This document shows, one piece after another, positions 24,779 to 34,369 of a stretch of DNA of 64,000 nucleotides; position 1 is the first letter of the stretch; every line of letters begins with the position of its first letter. This DNA is from Halomarinibacterium sp034670265 (GTDB lineage Bacteria > Bacteroidota > Bacteroidia > Flavobacteriales > Flavobacteriaceae). A model generated the notes under the pieces. The model worked only from the letters and a program-made list of their open reading frames with translations. It was not told the origin of the DNA and ran no database searches. The position numbers were made by a program, and so were the translations under genes. The stretch lies in the NCBI GenBank assembly GCA_034670265.1, contig JAXMNU010000003.1, forward strand, positions 1 through 64,000, read 5' to 3'.

Positions 24779-25858
24779 ATGCATAAAATTTTAACATTTT
24801 TTTTCTTACTTTTTTTGACTTTTGGATGTAATAATTACGATAATAGTGATAAAAACATCGATAAAATGCAATTTCCTGAATCAAAAAAAACCAATAATAC
24901 TTCAAATTTTGCCATTGTAATTCACGGAGGAGCAGGTACCATTCTAAAAGAAAATATGAGTGATTCTTTAGAAGCTGCTTATAGAAGTACACTTGAAGAA
25001 GCTGTTAAAGTGGGTCATGAAATCTTAAAAAATGGCGGAACAGCGCTTGAGGCTGTAACAAAAACCATAAATGTGATGGAAGACTCTCCGTTATTTAATG
25101 CTGGTAAAGGATCCGTTTTCACTCACGAAGAAACCAATGAGTTAGATGCTTCAATCATGGATGGTAGCAACTTAAATGCAGGTGCAGTCTCAGGGGTTAC
25201 ACATATTAAAAATCCTATTGACCTTGCCTATGAAGTGATGGTGAATAGTGACCACGTAATGCTTTCTGGAAAAGGCGCCGAAGAATTTGCCAAATTAAGG
25301 GGTTTCGAACTTGTTAACCCCTCCTACTTTTATACTGAAAATAGATTTCAATCCCTTCAAAGAATTAAAGAAAAAGAAAAAACAGAATTGGACCACGACG
25401 GAAAGACTGCTTTTACTGACCCTTTTATTAAAGATTCAAAATTTGGAACCGTGGGTTGCGTCGCTTTGGACAAAAATGGAAACATCGCTGCTGGCACTTC
25501 AACAGGCGGTATGACTAATAAACGCTGGAATCGTATTGGTGATGCTCCCATTATAGGTGCAGGAACCTATGCAAATAATGCTACTTGTGGTGTTTCTTCG
25601 ACAGGATGGGGTGAATATTTTATTAGAGCTATGGTTGCCCATGATATTTCGGCGATGATGGAATATAAAGGGGTTTCTTTACAAGAAGCGGCTTCAGAAG
25701 TGATTCAGAAAAAAGTTCCTGCATTAGGTGGCGATGGTGGTATTGTAGCCTTAGATAAAGATGGAAACATTGCAATGGAGTTAAATACTGCTGGCATGTA
25801 TCGAGCCTATATTAATACAGAAGGCGAATTGTTTATTGGAATATATAAAGACGAATGA
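24779..25858 (+). CDS. Isoaspartyl peptidase/L-asparaginase (plant-type, Ntn hydrolase), lipoprotein form
   Basis: A 359-residue lipoprotein. The signal peptide ends in Thr-Phe-Gly-Cys (Cys about 18). The enzyme begins near residue 40 with Ala-Ile-Val-Ile-His-Gly-Gly-Ala-Gly. The self-cleaving nucleophile is Thr224 in Gly-Thr-Val-Gly, and the Thr-Ser-Thr-Gly-Gly-Met-Thr-Asn-Lys segment follows. The family removes isoaspartyl residues from dipeptides and hydrolyses asparagine after autoproteolysis into two subunits. Export as a lipoprotein implies periplasmic or surface peptide use. The next gene overlaps its stop by 4 bases. Confidence 0.94.
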   Translation: MHKILTFFFLLFLTFGCNNYDNSDKNIDKMQFPESKKTNNTSNFAIVIHGGAGTILKENMSDSLEAAYRSTLEEAVKVGHEILKNGGTALEAVTKTINVMEDSPLFNAGKGSVFTHEETNELDASIMDGSNLNAGAVSGVTHIKNPIDLAYEVMVNSDHVMLSGKGAEEFAKLRGFELVNPSYFYTENRFQSLQRIKEKEKTELDHDGKTAFTDPFIKDSKFGTVGCVALDKNGNIAAGTSTGGMTNKRWNRIGDAPIIGAGTYANNATCGVSSTGWGEYFIRAMVAHDISAMMEYKGVSLQEAASEVIQKKVPALGGDGGIVALDKDGNIAMELNTAGMYRAYINTEGELFIGIYKDE

Positions 25859-26157
25859 AAACACCCTACTACGCTGTCATTTTTACAAATATTCAAACCG
25901 AAAATCTTGAAGGCTACGATGAAATGGCCCAAACCATGGAAGATTTGGCCAAACAACAACCAGGTTACATAGGAATGGAACATGCTAGAAGCGAAATAGG
26001 AATTACCATAAGTTATTGGAAATCTTTAGAAGCTATTGCCAACTGGAAGGCAAACTTAGACCACCAACAAGCACAACGAAAAGGTAAATCTACTTGGTAC
26101 AAATCATATCGTGTCCGAATTTGTAAAGTAGAGCGAGAATATGGTTTCGAAAAATAG
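25855..26157 (+). CDS. Antibiotic biosynthesis monooxygenase (ABM) family protein
   Basis: A 100-residue single-domain alpha/beta dimeric-barrel protein. It has the ABM features: a central Gln-Gln-Pro-Gly-Tyr-Ile-Gly-Met-Glu turn, then Ile-Ser-Tyr-Trp-Lys-Ser and an Ala-Asn-Trp-Lys helix. Such proteins include YgiN/Isd-like quinone or haem monooxygenases and many without known substrates. Its ATG overlaps the asparaginase stop (ATGA), so translation is coupled, though no metabolic link between the two is evident. Confidence 0.88.
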   Translation: MKTPYYAVIFTNIQTENLEGYDEMAQTMEDLAKQQPGYIGMEHARSEIGITISYWKSLEAIANWKANLDHQQAQRKGKSTWYKSYRVRICKVEREYGFEK

Positions 26158-26399
26158 CCTTCTGTTAAAAATCTCACAAATGTTAAAACTTGAAATACTA
26201 AACAAATAAATGCTTCCGTTAGCAACTTAACTTCCCTCTCAAAATACTTTTTTAGAATTCATTTTCAGCAGTTTGTGAAGGCAAATTGTTAAGAATTTTC
26301 GTCCCGAACCTTTCGGCACAACCATCCTTTTATAGTAATTTAGTAATCTATCGCAGCGTGTTTAACTCACACATTGCGAGTAACACAAAACCATCAGTT

Positions 26400-29300
26400 A
26401 TGACACAGCTAACTCGTCTTCTCTGCCTTTCTCTATTAATTGTTTTATCTGCTTGTAGTAAGAAGCCCGATACTTCAGAAACAGACAATCTCTTCAAATT
26501 CAAAAAATACATTAGCTACAATACATACGGCAATAAAAGCATCGCAGAACCTATAGAAATTATTTTGGCAATGCCTTTAGAACAATTCGAAATGACACAA
26601 GAAATCGATGTCAATTTTCTGAAAATTTCTCCAAAAACTGCAGGAAAATTGATGGTAGAAAATAGTAGAACGCTTATTTTTCAGCCCAACGAATTACTAA
26701 AATCAGACACCGAATACTTCGTAACTGTAAGTTTGGGTAAGCTCTACAACAACATTGAAAAGGAATTTAAAGAATACACCTTTAGTTTTAAAACCATTAC
26801 TCCTAACTTCAAAATCGATTTAGGAAACCTTCAATCCTACAGCAAGGAATGGCAATACATTACGGGGACGGTCCAAAGTGCAGATGTAATAACTTCAGAA
26901 AAAGCCAAACAACTAGTTGAAGCTTCACAAAAAGGTAAAAAACTGAAGCTAAAATGGCCTGCAGAAGAGGGCTTAGCAAAATATTTTAACTTCACTATCG
27001 ATAGTATTCAACGTGAGATTGGCGATTCAAAAATTGATATTTCATGGAACGGAAAATTTATTGGGTCAGATTTCAAAGGAAGTAACGAATTTACCATTCC
27101 AGGCCAAAACAATTTTACCATAGTAAATGCAAAAGCTTCGGTGGCACCCAACGCTTCATTAACTTTAAACTTTTCAGATTCTCTTCAGGAAAATCAAAAT
27201 TTTGCAGGCCTAGTAACCATTGAAAATGCAGATAATTTACGCTTTGAAGTTGAAGGGAATGTACTTCATGTCTATCCTTCAACCCGTATTATTGGTGATG
27301 TGCGTGTCACCGTTTTTAACGGAATAAAAAACACAAATGGTTTCGGACTTAAAAAAGAATTTTCAGAATTGATTTCTTTTGAGCAATTAAAACCTTCCGT
27401 GAAGTTGCTTTCTCAGGGAGCCATTTTACCCAACGCCTCCTCCACGCCACTCTATTTTGAAGCCGTAAACCTTTCAGCAATTGATGTTCGGATTATTAAA
27501 ATTTTTGAAAGCAATGTGCTTCAGTATCTACAAACATCCAACCTCAACGACCGCGATGCTTATGATATCAAACGTGTGGGTCGTCGCATTGCCAAAAAAA
27601 CTATTTCATTAAAAGATGCTGAACTTGGCGATAACGGTATTTGGAAATCCTACGGAATTAACCTCGCAGAATATTTTAATGCAGATCCTGGTGCTATTTA
27701 TCGTGTAGAATTGAGTTTCAAAAAAGAGTATGCCGTTTATGATTGCTCGGTGCTTGCTTCAGAAGAAAACGTGGATGAAGAAGATGAATACTACGATTAT
27801 TACGAAGAAGATTTCTCTGACACTAGTGATGTTGAAGAGGAAGAACTTGAGGAACAATATTGGGACAACGAGGTGTATAGATATCGTCGTTATTCGTACA
27901 ACTGGCGTGAGCGCGACAACCCCTGTCATGATGCTTATTACAATGAAGACCGCATTGTAGCAACCAATGTTTTAGGAAGCAACTTAGGATTTATTGTAAA
28001 AAAAGGAAACAATAAATCGTATCATTTTGCAGTGACCAATTTACTTACTACTCAGCCTGAAAGCGGGGTAAAAATTAATTTGTATTCATTTCAACAACAA
28101 TTAATTGGAACAGCAACTACTGATGGGGAAGGTCTCACACTTTTCGATTCTGAAAAAACCATTGCTTTTGCTGTAGCTCAAAAAGGAAGCAATTATGCCT
28201 ATGCAAAATTGAATGACGGAAACGCACTTTCTTTAAGTAATTTTGATGTTTCAGGTAAGAAACTTCAAAAAGGACTAAAAGGTTTTATGTATACCGAAAG
28301 AGGTGTACATCGTCCTGGCGATAGCATCCATCTTTCCTTTGTGTTAAACGATAATACCAATCCGCTACCCAAGAACCATCCTATAAAATTAGACGTTACC
28401 GATGCTCGAGGGAAATTAGTCCAGCAAACTGTTTTAAATGAAGGGGTCAATGGGTTTTATTATTTTCCTATTGCAACACAGTCTGCGGCCCCCACAGGAA
28501 ATTGGAACGCTACGATCTCTGTAGGAGGTGCTAAGTTTTCTAAATCTCTGAAGGTTGCTACTATTAAACCCAACCGATTAAAAATAAAATTAGATTTCAA
28601 GGACGAAGTATTGGATGCAAGTCAACCCGTTGAAGGAACCGCAACAGCCCTTTGGCTTCATGGGGCACCCGCGCGCAATCTAAAAATTGAAATGGCGGCC
28701 ACTTTGCGAAGTACTAACACGGCATTCAAAGATTTTTCAAAGTATCAATTTAATGATCCTATTCGTTCTTTTGATGAAATAGAACTCCCTGTTTTAAACA
28801 ATATACTCTCTCAAGAAGGAACCATAAAAATTAATTCGAATTTAGATATCAACGGAAAAGCTCCAGGAATGCTTCAAGCTACTTTTTTAACCAAGGTTTT
28901 TGAAGGCGGGGGTGATTTTTCCATTGATGTATTTTCAAAAAATGTGGCTCCCTATTCGCATTTTGTAGGACTAAAATCCCCCGAAGCACATCGTTACGGC
29001 TCTTATTTTACGGATGAAAACACCGTTTTTGATGTAGCCACAGTGGATGCACAGGGAAAGGCTACTGGGAATCGGGAATTGGAAGTAAAAATTTTCAAAA
29101 TTGAATGGCGTTGGTGGTGGAATCGTGGATACGATAACCTTTCACAATACGAAAATGCGGTAGTACACCGTCCTGTAAAAGAATTTACGGTGACTACGAA
29201 AGCGAATGGAAAAAACCAATTCACAGTAAATATTCCAGAAGAGCAAGGTGGAAGATACCTCATTCGAGTGATTGATAAAGCTTCAGGACATGCTACTGGG

Positions 29301-31958
29301 AGAATTACTTATTTCTATAGAAACTGGTGGAATCGCCCTGTAGATAGCGACTCCGAAAGTGCTAAAATGTTGCTTTTTTCAGCAGATAAAGAAAAATATC
29401 AAGTAAATGAAAAAGCCCAAATCACATTCCCTTCAGGAAGCGAGGGTCGTGCCTTGGTAAGTATTGAAAATGGCACCGAAGTCCTTTCAACACAATGGGT
29501 CGCCACTCAAAAAGGTGAAACCACAGTGAATATCCCTTTAACCAAAGAAATGGCGCCCAATGTGTATGTAAATATTTCACTATTGCAACCTCACGAACAA
29601 ACGAAAAACGATTTGCCTATTCGATTATACGGTGTAGTCCCTATTTTGGTGGAAGATCCTTCCACTATTTTAAAGCCTAAATTGGATATGCCCGAGGTGC
29701 TAAAACCTGAAGAGTCCTATACCATTAAAGTTTCGGAAGAAAACAAAAAACCTATGACCTATACCATTGCGGTGGTGGATGAAGGATTATTGGATTTAAC
29801 TCGCTTTAAAACGCCCGAAATTCACGAAGCCTTTTATTCTCGTGAAGCTTTGGGTGTAAAAACCTTCGATATTTTTGATGATGTGATTGGAGCCTATTCG
29901 GGTAGTGTTGAAAACATCTTTGCTATTGGTGGTGGCGATGAAGCCGCTGGTGCCAAAAACCGAAAAGCAGACCGCTTTAAACCCGTAGTTAGCTATATAG
30001 GTCCTTTCGAATTGAAAGCGGGACAACAAGCAAGTCACACCTTAACCATGCCTAATTATGTGGGTTCTGTGAGAACCATGGTTGTGGCTGGAGATAAAAC
30101 CAAAAATGCCTATGGAAAAACCGATAAAGCGACACCCGTTCGGAAGCCTTTAATGGTCTTGGCTTCGCTTCCTAGAAAGCTTTCTCCAGGTGAGAAAGTA
30201 ACGCTCCCTGTCACTGTTTTTGCTATGGAAAAGAAAGTGAAGTCGGCTACTATTTCAGTAAAAGTAGGTGATGCATTGAAGCCGATTAATGGTATTTCAA
30301 AAACCATTTCTTTTACTGAACCGGGAGAACAAATCGTAAATTTTGAATTTGAAGTGTTGCCTACAGATACGTTTCAAACCATTGAAGTAATGGCTTCAGG
30401 AAATGGTGAAAAAGCAAGTTACAAAGTAGAAATTGATGTTGAAAATCCGAATCCTATTTCACAAAAAACAACACTATATACACTCTCTGAAAATGCTTCA
30501 GAAACGATCAATTTTGAAACTTTTGGAGTGGCAGGGACTAACGGAGCAACTTTAGAGTTTTCAACTTTACCTCCCATGGATTTTGAACGAAGATTGGAAT
30601 ACTTGATTCAATATCCTCACGGCTGTATTGAGCAAACGACATCGGGAGCATTCCCGCAACTCTATCTGGATGATATTTTCGATATCACTTTCGAAAGAAA
30701 GAATGAAATCCAGAAAAATATGAAAGCGGCTATTAAACGTTTGGGGAACTTCCAAACAGCTAATGGTGGGTTAAGTTATTGGCCTGGGGAAAGAGAAACC
30801 GACGATTGGGGTACCAATTATGCAGGACATTTTATGATAGAAGCCAAACAAAAGGGTTATGCTTTGCCCTTAACCTTTATGGACAATTGGTTGCGATATC
30901 AAAAAAACACAGCACGACAATGGCAAAATAGTGATTCTCGTTACAATAGCAGTATGGTACAAGCATATCGATTGTACACATTGGCCTTGGCGGGACAACC
31001 CGAATTAGCAGCAATGAATCGCTTAAAAGAATCGAAAAATATTAGTAATGATGCCAAGTGGCGATTAGCCGCAGCCTATGCCTTAGCAGGTAAGAAAAAT
31101 GTAGCCGAAGAAATTGCAAAAAGTGCCAACATCAATTTTGTGCCTCAAAATTATGATTATTACACTTATGGAAGCCCTTTCAGAAATAAAGCAATGGCTT
31201 TGGAGACTTTAGTGGTGTTAGGAGATTCCAAACAACGAGATATGGCTATTTCAGTTGCTAAAGAATTATCATCGCAACGCTGGTATAGTACTCAAGAAAC
31301 TGCATACGGATTATTGGCTATGGCGAAAATGGTTCAGAAAAATGGAGGAAAAGGAATGGATCTCACCTTTACTAATAATGAAAAGGTAGTGACGCTAAAA
31401 TCTGATAAAGCTTTGGCAAGTAGAGCATTGAATTTCAAAATGGGTAATAATACAGTGTCGGTTTCAAATAAAAAAGGAAATGTAGTTTATGTCACGCTCT
31501 CTCAACAAGGAAAATTGCCTTTAGGAGAAGAATTTACAGAGCAGAAAAACTTGAGCTTAAAAACCCAATATGTTGACGGGGAGGGGAAAACTATCGATAT
31601 CTCTAAACTCCGTCAAGGGACAGAAATCACTGCAAAAGTTACCGTAATGAATACATCCAATGATTTTGTTGGAAATATTGCGTTGTCACAAATCTTCCCG
31701 AGTGGTTGGGAAATTGTAAATACAAGCTTTACGGAATTAGGCGGAGGTGCTTCCGGAAGTGCTCGATATACAGATATTCGAGATGATCGAGTGAATTTCT
31801 ATTTCGAATTGGGGGGTAAAAAGTCTAAAACCTTTACGGTAAAGCTGAACGCCTCATATTTAGGAACATACTATTTACCTGGCGCTCAAAGCGAAGCTAT
31901 GTACGACAATAATTACTATGCTCGTAATCGAGGGCAATGGATAACTGTGGAACAATAA
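26400..31958 (+). CDS. Alpha-2-macroglobulin family lipoprotein with intact thioester motif
   Basis: An 1852-residue periplasmic lipoprotein. The lipobox is Leu-Ser-Ala-Cys near residue 20. Macroglobulin-like domains fill the first 1250 residues, with MG2-type and A2M_N segments (Gly-Val-His-Arg-Pro-Gly-Asp-Ser near 640). The thioester motif Cys-Ile-Glu-Gln begins at Cys1409, followed by the terpenoid-cyclase-like thioester domain (about 1400-1650) and a C-terminal receptor-like domain. These proteins trap proteases entering the periplasm. The ATG at 26400 gives the signal peptide; a 38-codon-longer reading does not. An unusual acidic Tyr/Glu/Asp patch occurs at about 458-485. The PBP1C gene follows 10 bases later, as in E. 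coli yfhM-pbpC. Confidence 0.95.
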   Translation: MTQLTRLLCLSLLIVLSACSKKPDTSETDNLFKFKKYISYNTYGNKSIAEPIEIILAMPLEQFEMTQEIDVNFLKISPKTAGKLMVENSRTLIFQPNELLKSDTEYFVTVSLGKLYNNIEKEFKEYTFSFKTITPNFKIDLGNLQSYSKEWQYITGTVQSADVITSEKAKQLVEASQKGKKLKLKWPAEEGLAKYFNFTIDSIQREIGDSKIDISWNGKFIGSDFKGSNEFTIPGQNNFTIVNAKASVAPNASLTLNFSDSLQENQNFAGLVTIENADNLRFEVEGNVLHVYPSTRIIGDVRVTVFNGIKNTNGFGLKKEFSELISFEQLKPSVKLLSQGAILPNASSTPLYFEAVNLSAIDVRIIKIFESNVLQYLQTSNLNDRDAYDIKRVGRRIAKKTISLKDAELGDNGIWKSYGINLAEYFNADPGAIYRVELSFKKEYAVYDCSVLASEENVDEEDEYYDYYEEDFSDTSDVEEEELEEQYWDNEVYRYRRYSYNWRERDNPCHDAYYNEDRIVATNVLGSNLGFIVKKGNNKSYHFAVTNLLTTQPESGVKINLYSFQQQLIGTATTDGEGLTLFDSEKTIAFAVAQKGSNYAYAKLNDGNALSLSNFDVSGKKLQKGLKGFMYTERGVHRPGDSIHLSFVLNDNTNPLPKNHPIKLDVTDARGKLVQQTVLNEGVNGFYYFPIATQSAAPTGNWNATISVGGAKFSKSLKVATIKPNRLKIKLDFKDEVLDASQPVEGTATALWLHGAPARNLKIEMAATLRSTNTAFKDFSKYQFNDPIRSFDEIELPVLNNILSQEGTIKINSNLDINGKAPGMLQATFLTKVFEGGGDFSIDVFSKNVAPYSHFVGLKSPEAHRYGSYFTDENTVFDVATVDAQGKATGNRELEVKIFKIEWRWWWNRGYDNLSQYENAVVHRPVKEFTVTTKANGKNQFTVNIPEEQGGRYLIRVIDKASGHATGRITYFYRNWWNRPVDSDSESAKMLLFSADKEKYQVNEKAQITFPSGSEGRALVSIENGTEVLSTQWVATQKGETTVNIPLTKEMAPNVYVNISLLQPHEQTKNDLPIRLYGVVPILVEDPSTILKPKLDMPEVLKPEESYTIKVSEENKKPMTYTIAVVDEGLLDLTRFKTPEIHEAFYSREALGVKTFDIFDDVIGAYSGSVENIFAIGGGDEAAGAKNRKADRFKPVVSYIGPFELKAGQQASHTLTMPNYVGSVRTMVVAGDKTKNAYGKTDKATPVRKPLMVLASLPRKLSPGEKVTLPVTVFAMEKKVKSATISVKVGDALKPINGISKTISFTEPGEQIVNFEFEVLPTDTFQTIEVMASGNGEKASYKVEIDVENPNPISQKTTLYTLSENASETINFETFGVAGTNGATLEFSTLPPMDFERRLEYLIQYPHGCIEQTTSGAFPQLYLDDIFDITFERKNEIQKNMKAAIKRLGNFQTANGGLSYWPGERETDDWGTNYAGHFMIEAKQKGYALPLTFMDNWLRYQKNTARQWQNSDSRYNSSMVQAYRLYTLALAGQPELAAMNRLKESKNISNDAKWRLAAAYALAGKKNVAEEIAKSANINFVPQNYDYYTYGSPFRNKAMALETLVVLGDSKQRDMAISVAKELSSQRWYSTQETAYGLLAMAKMVQKNGGKGMDLTFTNNEKVVTLKSDKALASRALNFKMGNNTVSVSNKKGNVVYVTLSQQGKLPLGEEFTEQKNLSLKTQYVDGEGKTIDISKLRQGTEITAKVTVMNTSNDFVGNIALSQIFPSGWEIVNTSFTELGGGASGSARYTDIRDDRVNFYFELGGKKSKTFTVKLNASYLGTYYLPGAQSEAMYDNNYYARNRGQWITVEQ

Positions 31959-31968
31959 TTCCTAAGAT

Positions 31969-34338
31969 TTGAAAATTACAAAAGACCATATTCTTCAAAA
32001 AGCTCGTAAACACAAGTTTAAATTAAGCATTGTGTTTATGACTTTTGTTGTTTGGCTTTTTTGTCTTCCGGAGCCCTTATTTAAAGACCCAACCGCCACA
32101 GTAGTTGAAAGCAAAGAAGGTGTTATGTTGGGTGCTCGGATTGCCAATGATGGGCAGTGGCGATTTCCGAAAATGGATTCCATCCCTAACCGATTTGAAC
32201 AAAGCATTCTCCATTTTGAAGATGAATTTTTTTACGCCCATCCAGGCTTTAATCCAATTTCCATGGGAAAAGCGTTATGGCAAAATCTCACTTCTGAAAA
32301 ACGCCGTGGAGGTAGCACTATTACCCAACAAGTAATTCGCCTTTCGCGAAAAAATAAAGAACGAAGCTATGGTGAAAAATTAATCGAAGTCTTTATGGCT
32401 ACGCGATTAGAAGCAGGGTTTTCAAAAAATGAAATCCTTAATTATTATGCTTCTTATGCTCCTTTTGGTGGAAATGTGGTAGGCTTGGAAACGGCTTCGT
32501 GGCGTTATTTCGGGATTCCATCACATCAATTAAGCTGGGGACAATCGGCAGCTTTGGCGGTTTTACCTAACGCTCCTTCGTTGATTTTCCCTGGAAAAAA
32601 TGAAGCTATTTTTAAAGTGAAAAGGGATCGATTGTTATTGAAGTTATTTCAGAAAGAAGTAATTGATAAAACTACCTATGAATTGGCTATTGAAGAACCC
32701 CTGCCGGGTAAACCTTTTCCGCTTCCAGAGTTAGCACCACATTTTACTGAAAAAATCCGTTCCGAAAAAGCTGGGCAACGAGTTGTTTCAACTTTGGATG
32801 TAAATCTTCAGAAGAAGGCAAATCAGTTAGTAAAGGAACATCACTATGCACTTCAGCAAAACGAAATCAATAATTTGGCTGTACTTGTTTTAGATGTCAA
32901 TACCAAAGAAGTTTTGGCGTATGTGGGCAATGCTCCTAGCGATAAGGAAAATGATCCGTTTGTAGATGTCATTACCAAACCAAGAAGCACAGGCAGTATT
33001 TTAAAACCCTTTTTATATGCTTCGGCTTTGGATTCTGGGGAACTATTGCCGGATATGTTAGTTGCCGATGTCCCAACAGTTATTAATGGTTATAGCCCAG
33101 AGAATTTTGACAATCAATTTTACGGTGCCGTTCCTGCCAGTGTGGCTTTGTCCCGTTCTTTAAATGTTCCTGCCGTTCGCTTACTTCGAGAATATGGACT
33201 TGACCGTTTCTATAAAAGATTGTCTGAACTACAATTTTCGAGTATTAATAAGCCTGCCAATCATTATGGTTTAAGCCTCATTTTGGGGGGTGCTGAAAGT
33301 TCCTTGTGGGAAATAACCAATGCGTATGCAGGATTGGCTTCAACCTTAAATTATTATAATAAATCTTCCAGCGAGTATCGAAAAGAAGAATTTCAAAACC
33401 CGAAATACATAAAAGATGAAGAAATGAATTTTGGGAAAAAAGTTTCAAATGCACCTGTTTTTAACGCGGGAAGTATTTACAAAACCTTTGAAGCTATGCA
33501 AGAGGTAAATAGGCCTCAAGGCGAAGAAAATTGGAGCTTCTTTAACGATTCCCAACCCATAGCTTGGAAAACAGGAACTAGCTTCGGATTTAAAGACGCA
33601 TGGGCCGTAGGAGTAACTCCTAATTATGCCATTGGTGTTTGGGTAGGCAATGCCGATGGTGAGGGAAGACCTGGTTTAACAGGGGTGCAAGCTGCCGCTC
33701 CTGTGTTGTTTGATGTACTAAATGTGCTCCCAAATAGTGAATGGTTTAAAACTCCTTTTGATGATTTAGTTGAAGCAGAGATCTGTCCACAAAGTGGGCA
33801 TTTAGCAGGTATTTACTGCGATTCAAAAAAGAAGGAATGGATTCCAAAAGAAGGAATAAAAACAACTGCTTGTCATTATCACAAACAAATTTTTGTAGAT
33901 GCTTCAGAAAATTTCCAGGTGAATTCTTCCTGTTACGCCCTTTCAGAAATGAAACAAAAAAACTGGTTTACATTGCCACCCATTATGGAATATTATTATG
34001 CCCCAAAACATCCCGAATATAAAACCCCTCCTCCTTTTCAATGGAATTGTTTACAGGATGGGGAACAGAAAATAGAATTCATTTTCCCAAAAAGAAACGA
34101 AGCCATAGTTCTTCCTAAAAATTTTGATGAAACCATAAACGAAGTTGTTTTTACACTAGCACATCGTATTCCAGAAAGCACTGTGTATTGGTATTTAGAC
34201 GATGAATTTATTGGCACAACACATACCTTTCACGAGTTGGCGTTGAAGCCAAAACCCGGCAATTATTTACTTACTGCGGTTGATGAAGAAGGAAATGAAA
34301 TTAAACAGCAAATATCCATTACATTGGCTTCACTTTAA
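31969..34338 (+). CDS. pbpC: Penicillin-binding protein 1C
   Basis: A 789-residue bifunctional peptidoglycan synthase. One N-terminal TM (about 18-33) is followed by a GT51 transglycosylase domain (about 55-230) with Glu-Asp-Glu-Phe-Phe-Tyr and Arg-Arg-Gly-Gly-Ser-Thr-Ile-Thr-Gln-Gln. The transpeptidase domain (about 290-590) has Ser343-x-x-Lys346 and a late Lys-Thr-Gly. A C-terminal PBP1C-specific beta domain (about 700-789) completes it. The start is a TTG at 31969, since no ATG is near and the charged N-terminus follows directly. Pairing with the macroglobulin gene is conserved across bacteria and suggests repair of the wall after periplasmic breach. Confidence 0.95.
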   Translation: MKITKDHILQKARKHKFKLSIVFMTFVVWLFCLPEPLFKDPTATVVESKEGVMLGARIANDGQWRFPKMDSIPNRFEQSILHFEDEFFYAHPGFNPISMGKALWQNLTSEKRRGGSTITQQVIRLSRKNKERSYGEKLIEVFMATRLEAGFSKNEILNYYASYAPFGGNVVGLETASWRYFGIPSHQLSWGQSAALAVLPNAPSLIFPGKNEAIFKVKRDRLLLKLFQKEVIDKTTYELAIEEPLPGKPFPLPELAPHFTEKIRSEKAGQRVVSTLDVNLQKKANQLVKEHHYALQQNEINNLAVLVLDVNTKEVLAYVGNAPSDKENDPFVDVITKPRSTGSILKPFLYASALDSGELLPDMLVADVPTVINGYSPENFDNQFYGAVPASVALSRSLNVPAVRLLREYGLDRFYKRLSELQFSSINKPANHYGLSLILGGAESSLWEITNAYAGLASTLNYYNKSSSEYRKEEFQNPKYIKDEEMNFGKKVSNAPVFNAGSIYKTFEAMQEVNRPQGEENWSFFNDSQPIAWKTGTSFGFKDAWAVGVTPNYAIGVWVGNADGEGRPGLTGVQAAAPVLFDVLNVLPNSEWFKTPFDDLVEAEICPQSGHLAGIYCDSKKKEWIPKEGIKTTACHYHKQIFVDASENFQVNSSCYALSEMKQKNWFTLPPIMEYYYAPKHPEYKTPPPFQWNCLQDGEQKIEFIFPKRNEAIVLPKNFDETINEVVFTLAHRIPESTVYWYLDDEFIGTTHTFHELALKPKPGNYLLTAVDEEGNEIKQQISITLASL

Positions 34339-34369
34339 TTGTGTATTTTAGTTTCAAATCTGCTTTTTC

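Noticed and set aside
26286..26399. An N-terminal extension of the macroglobulin and a small CCGAA/TTCGG hairpin at 26304-26316.
   Set aside because: The extension does not begin with a signal peptide and would hide the lipobox; the hairpin has no T-run and only five base pairs.
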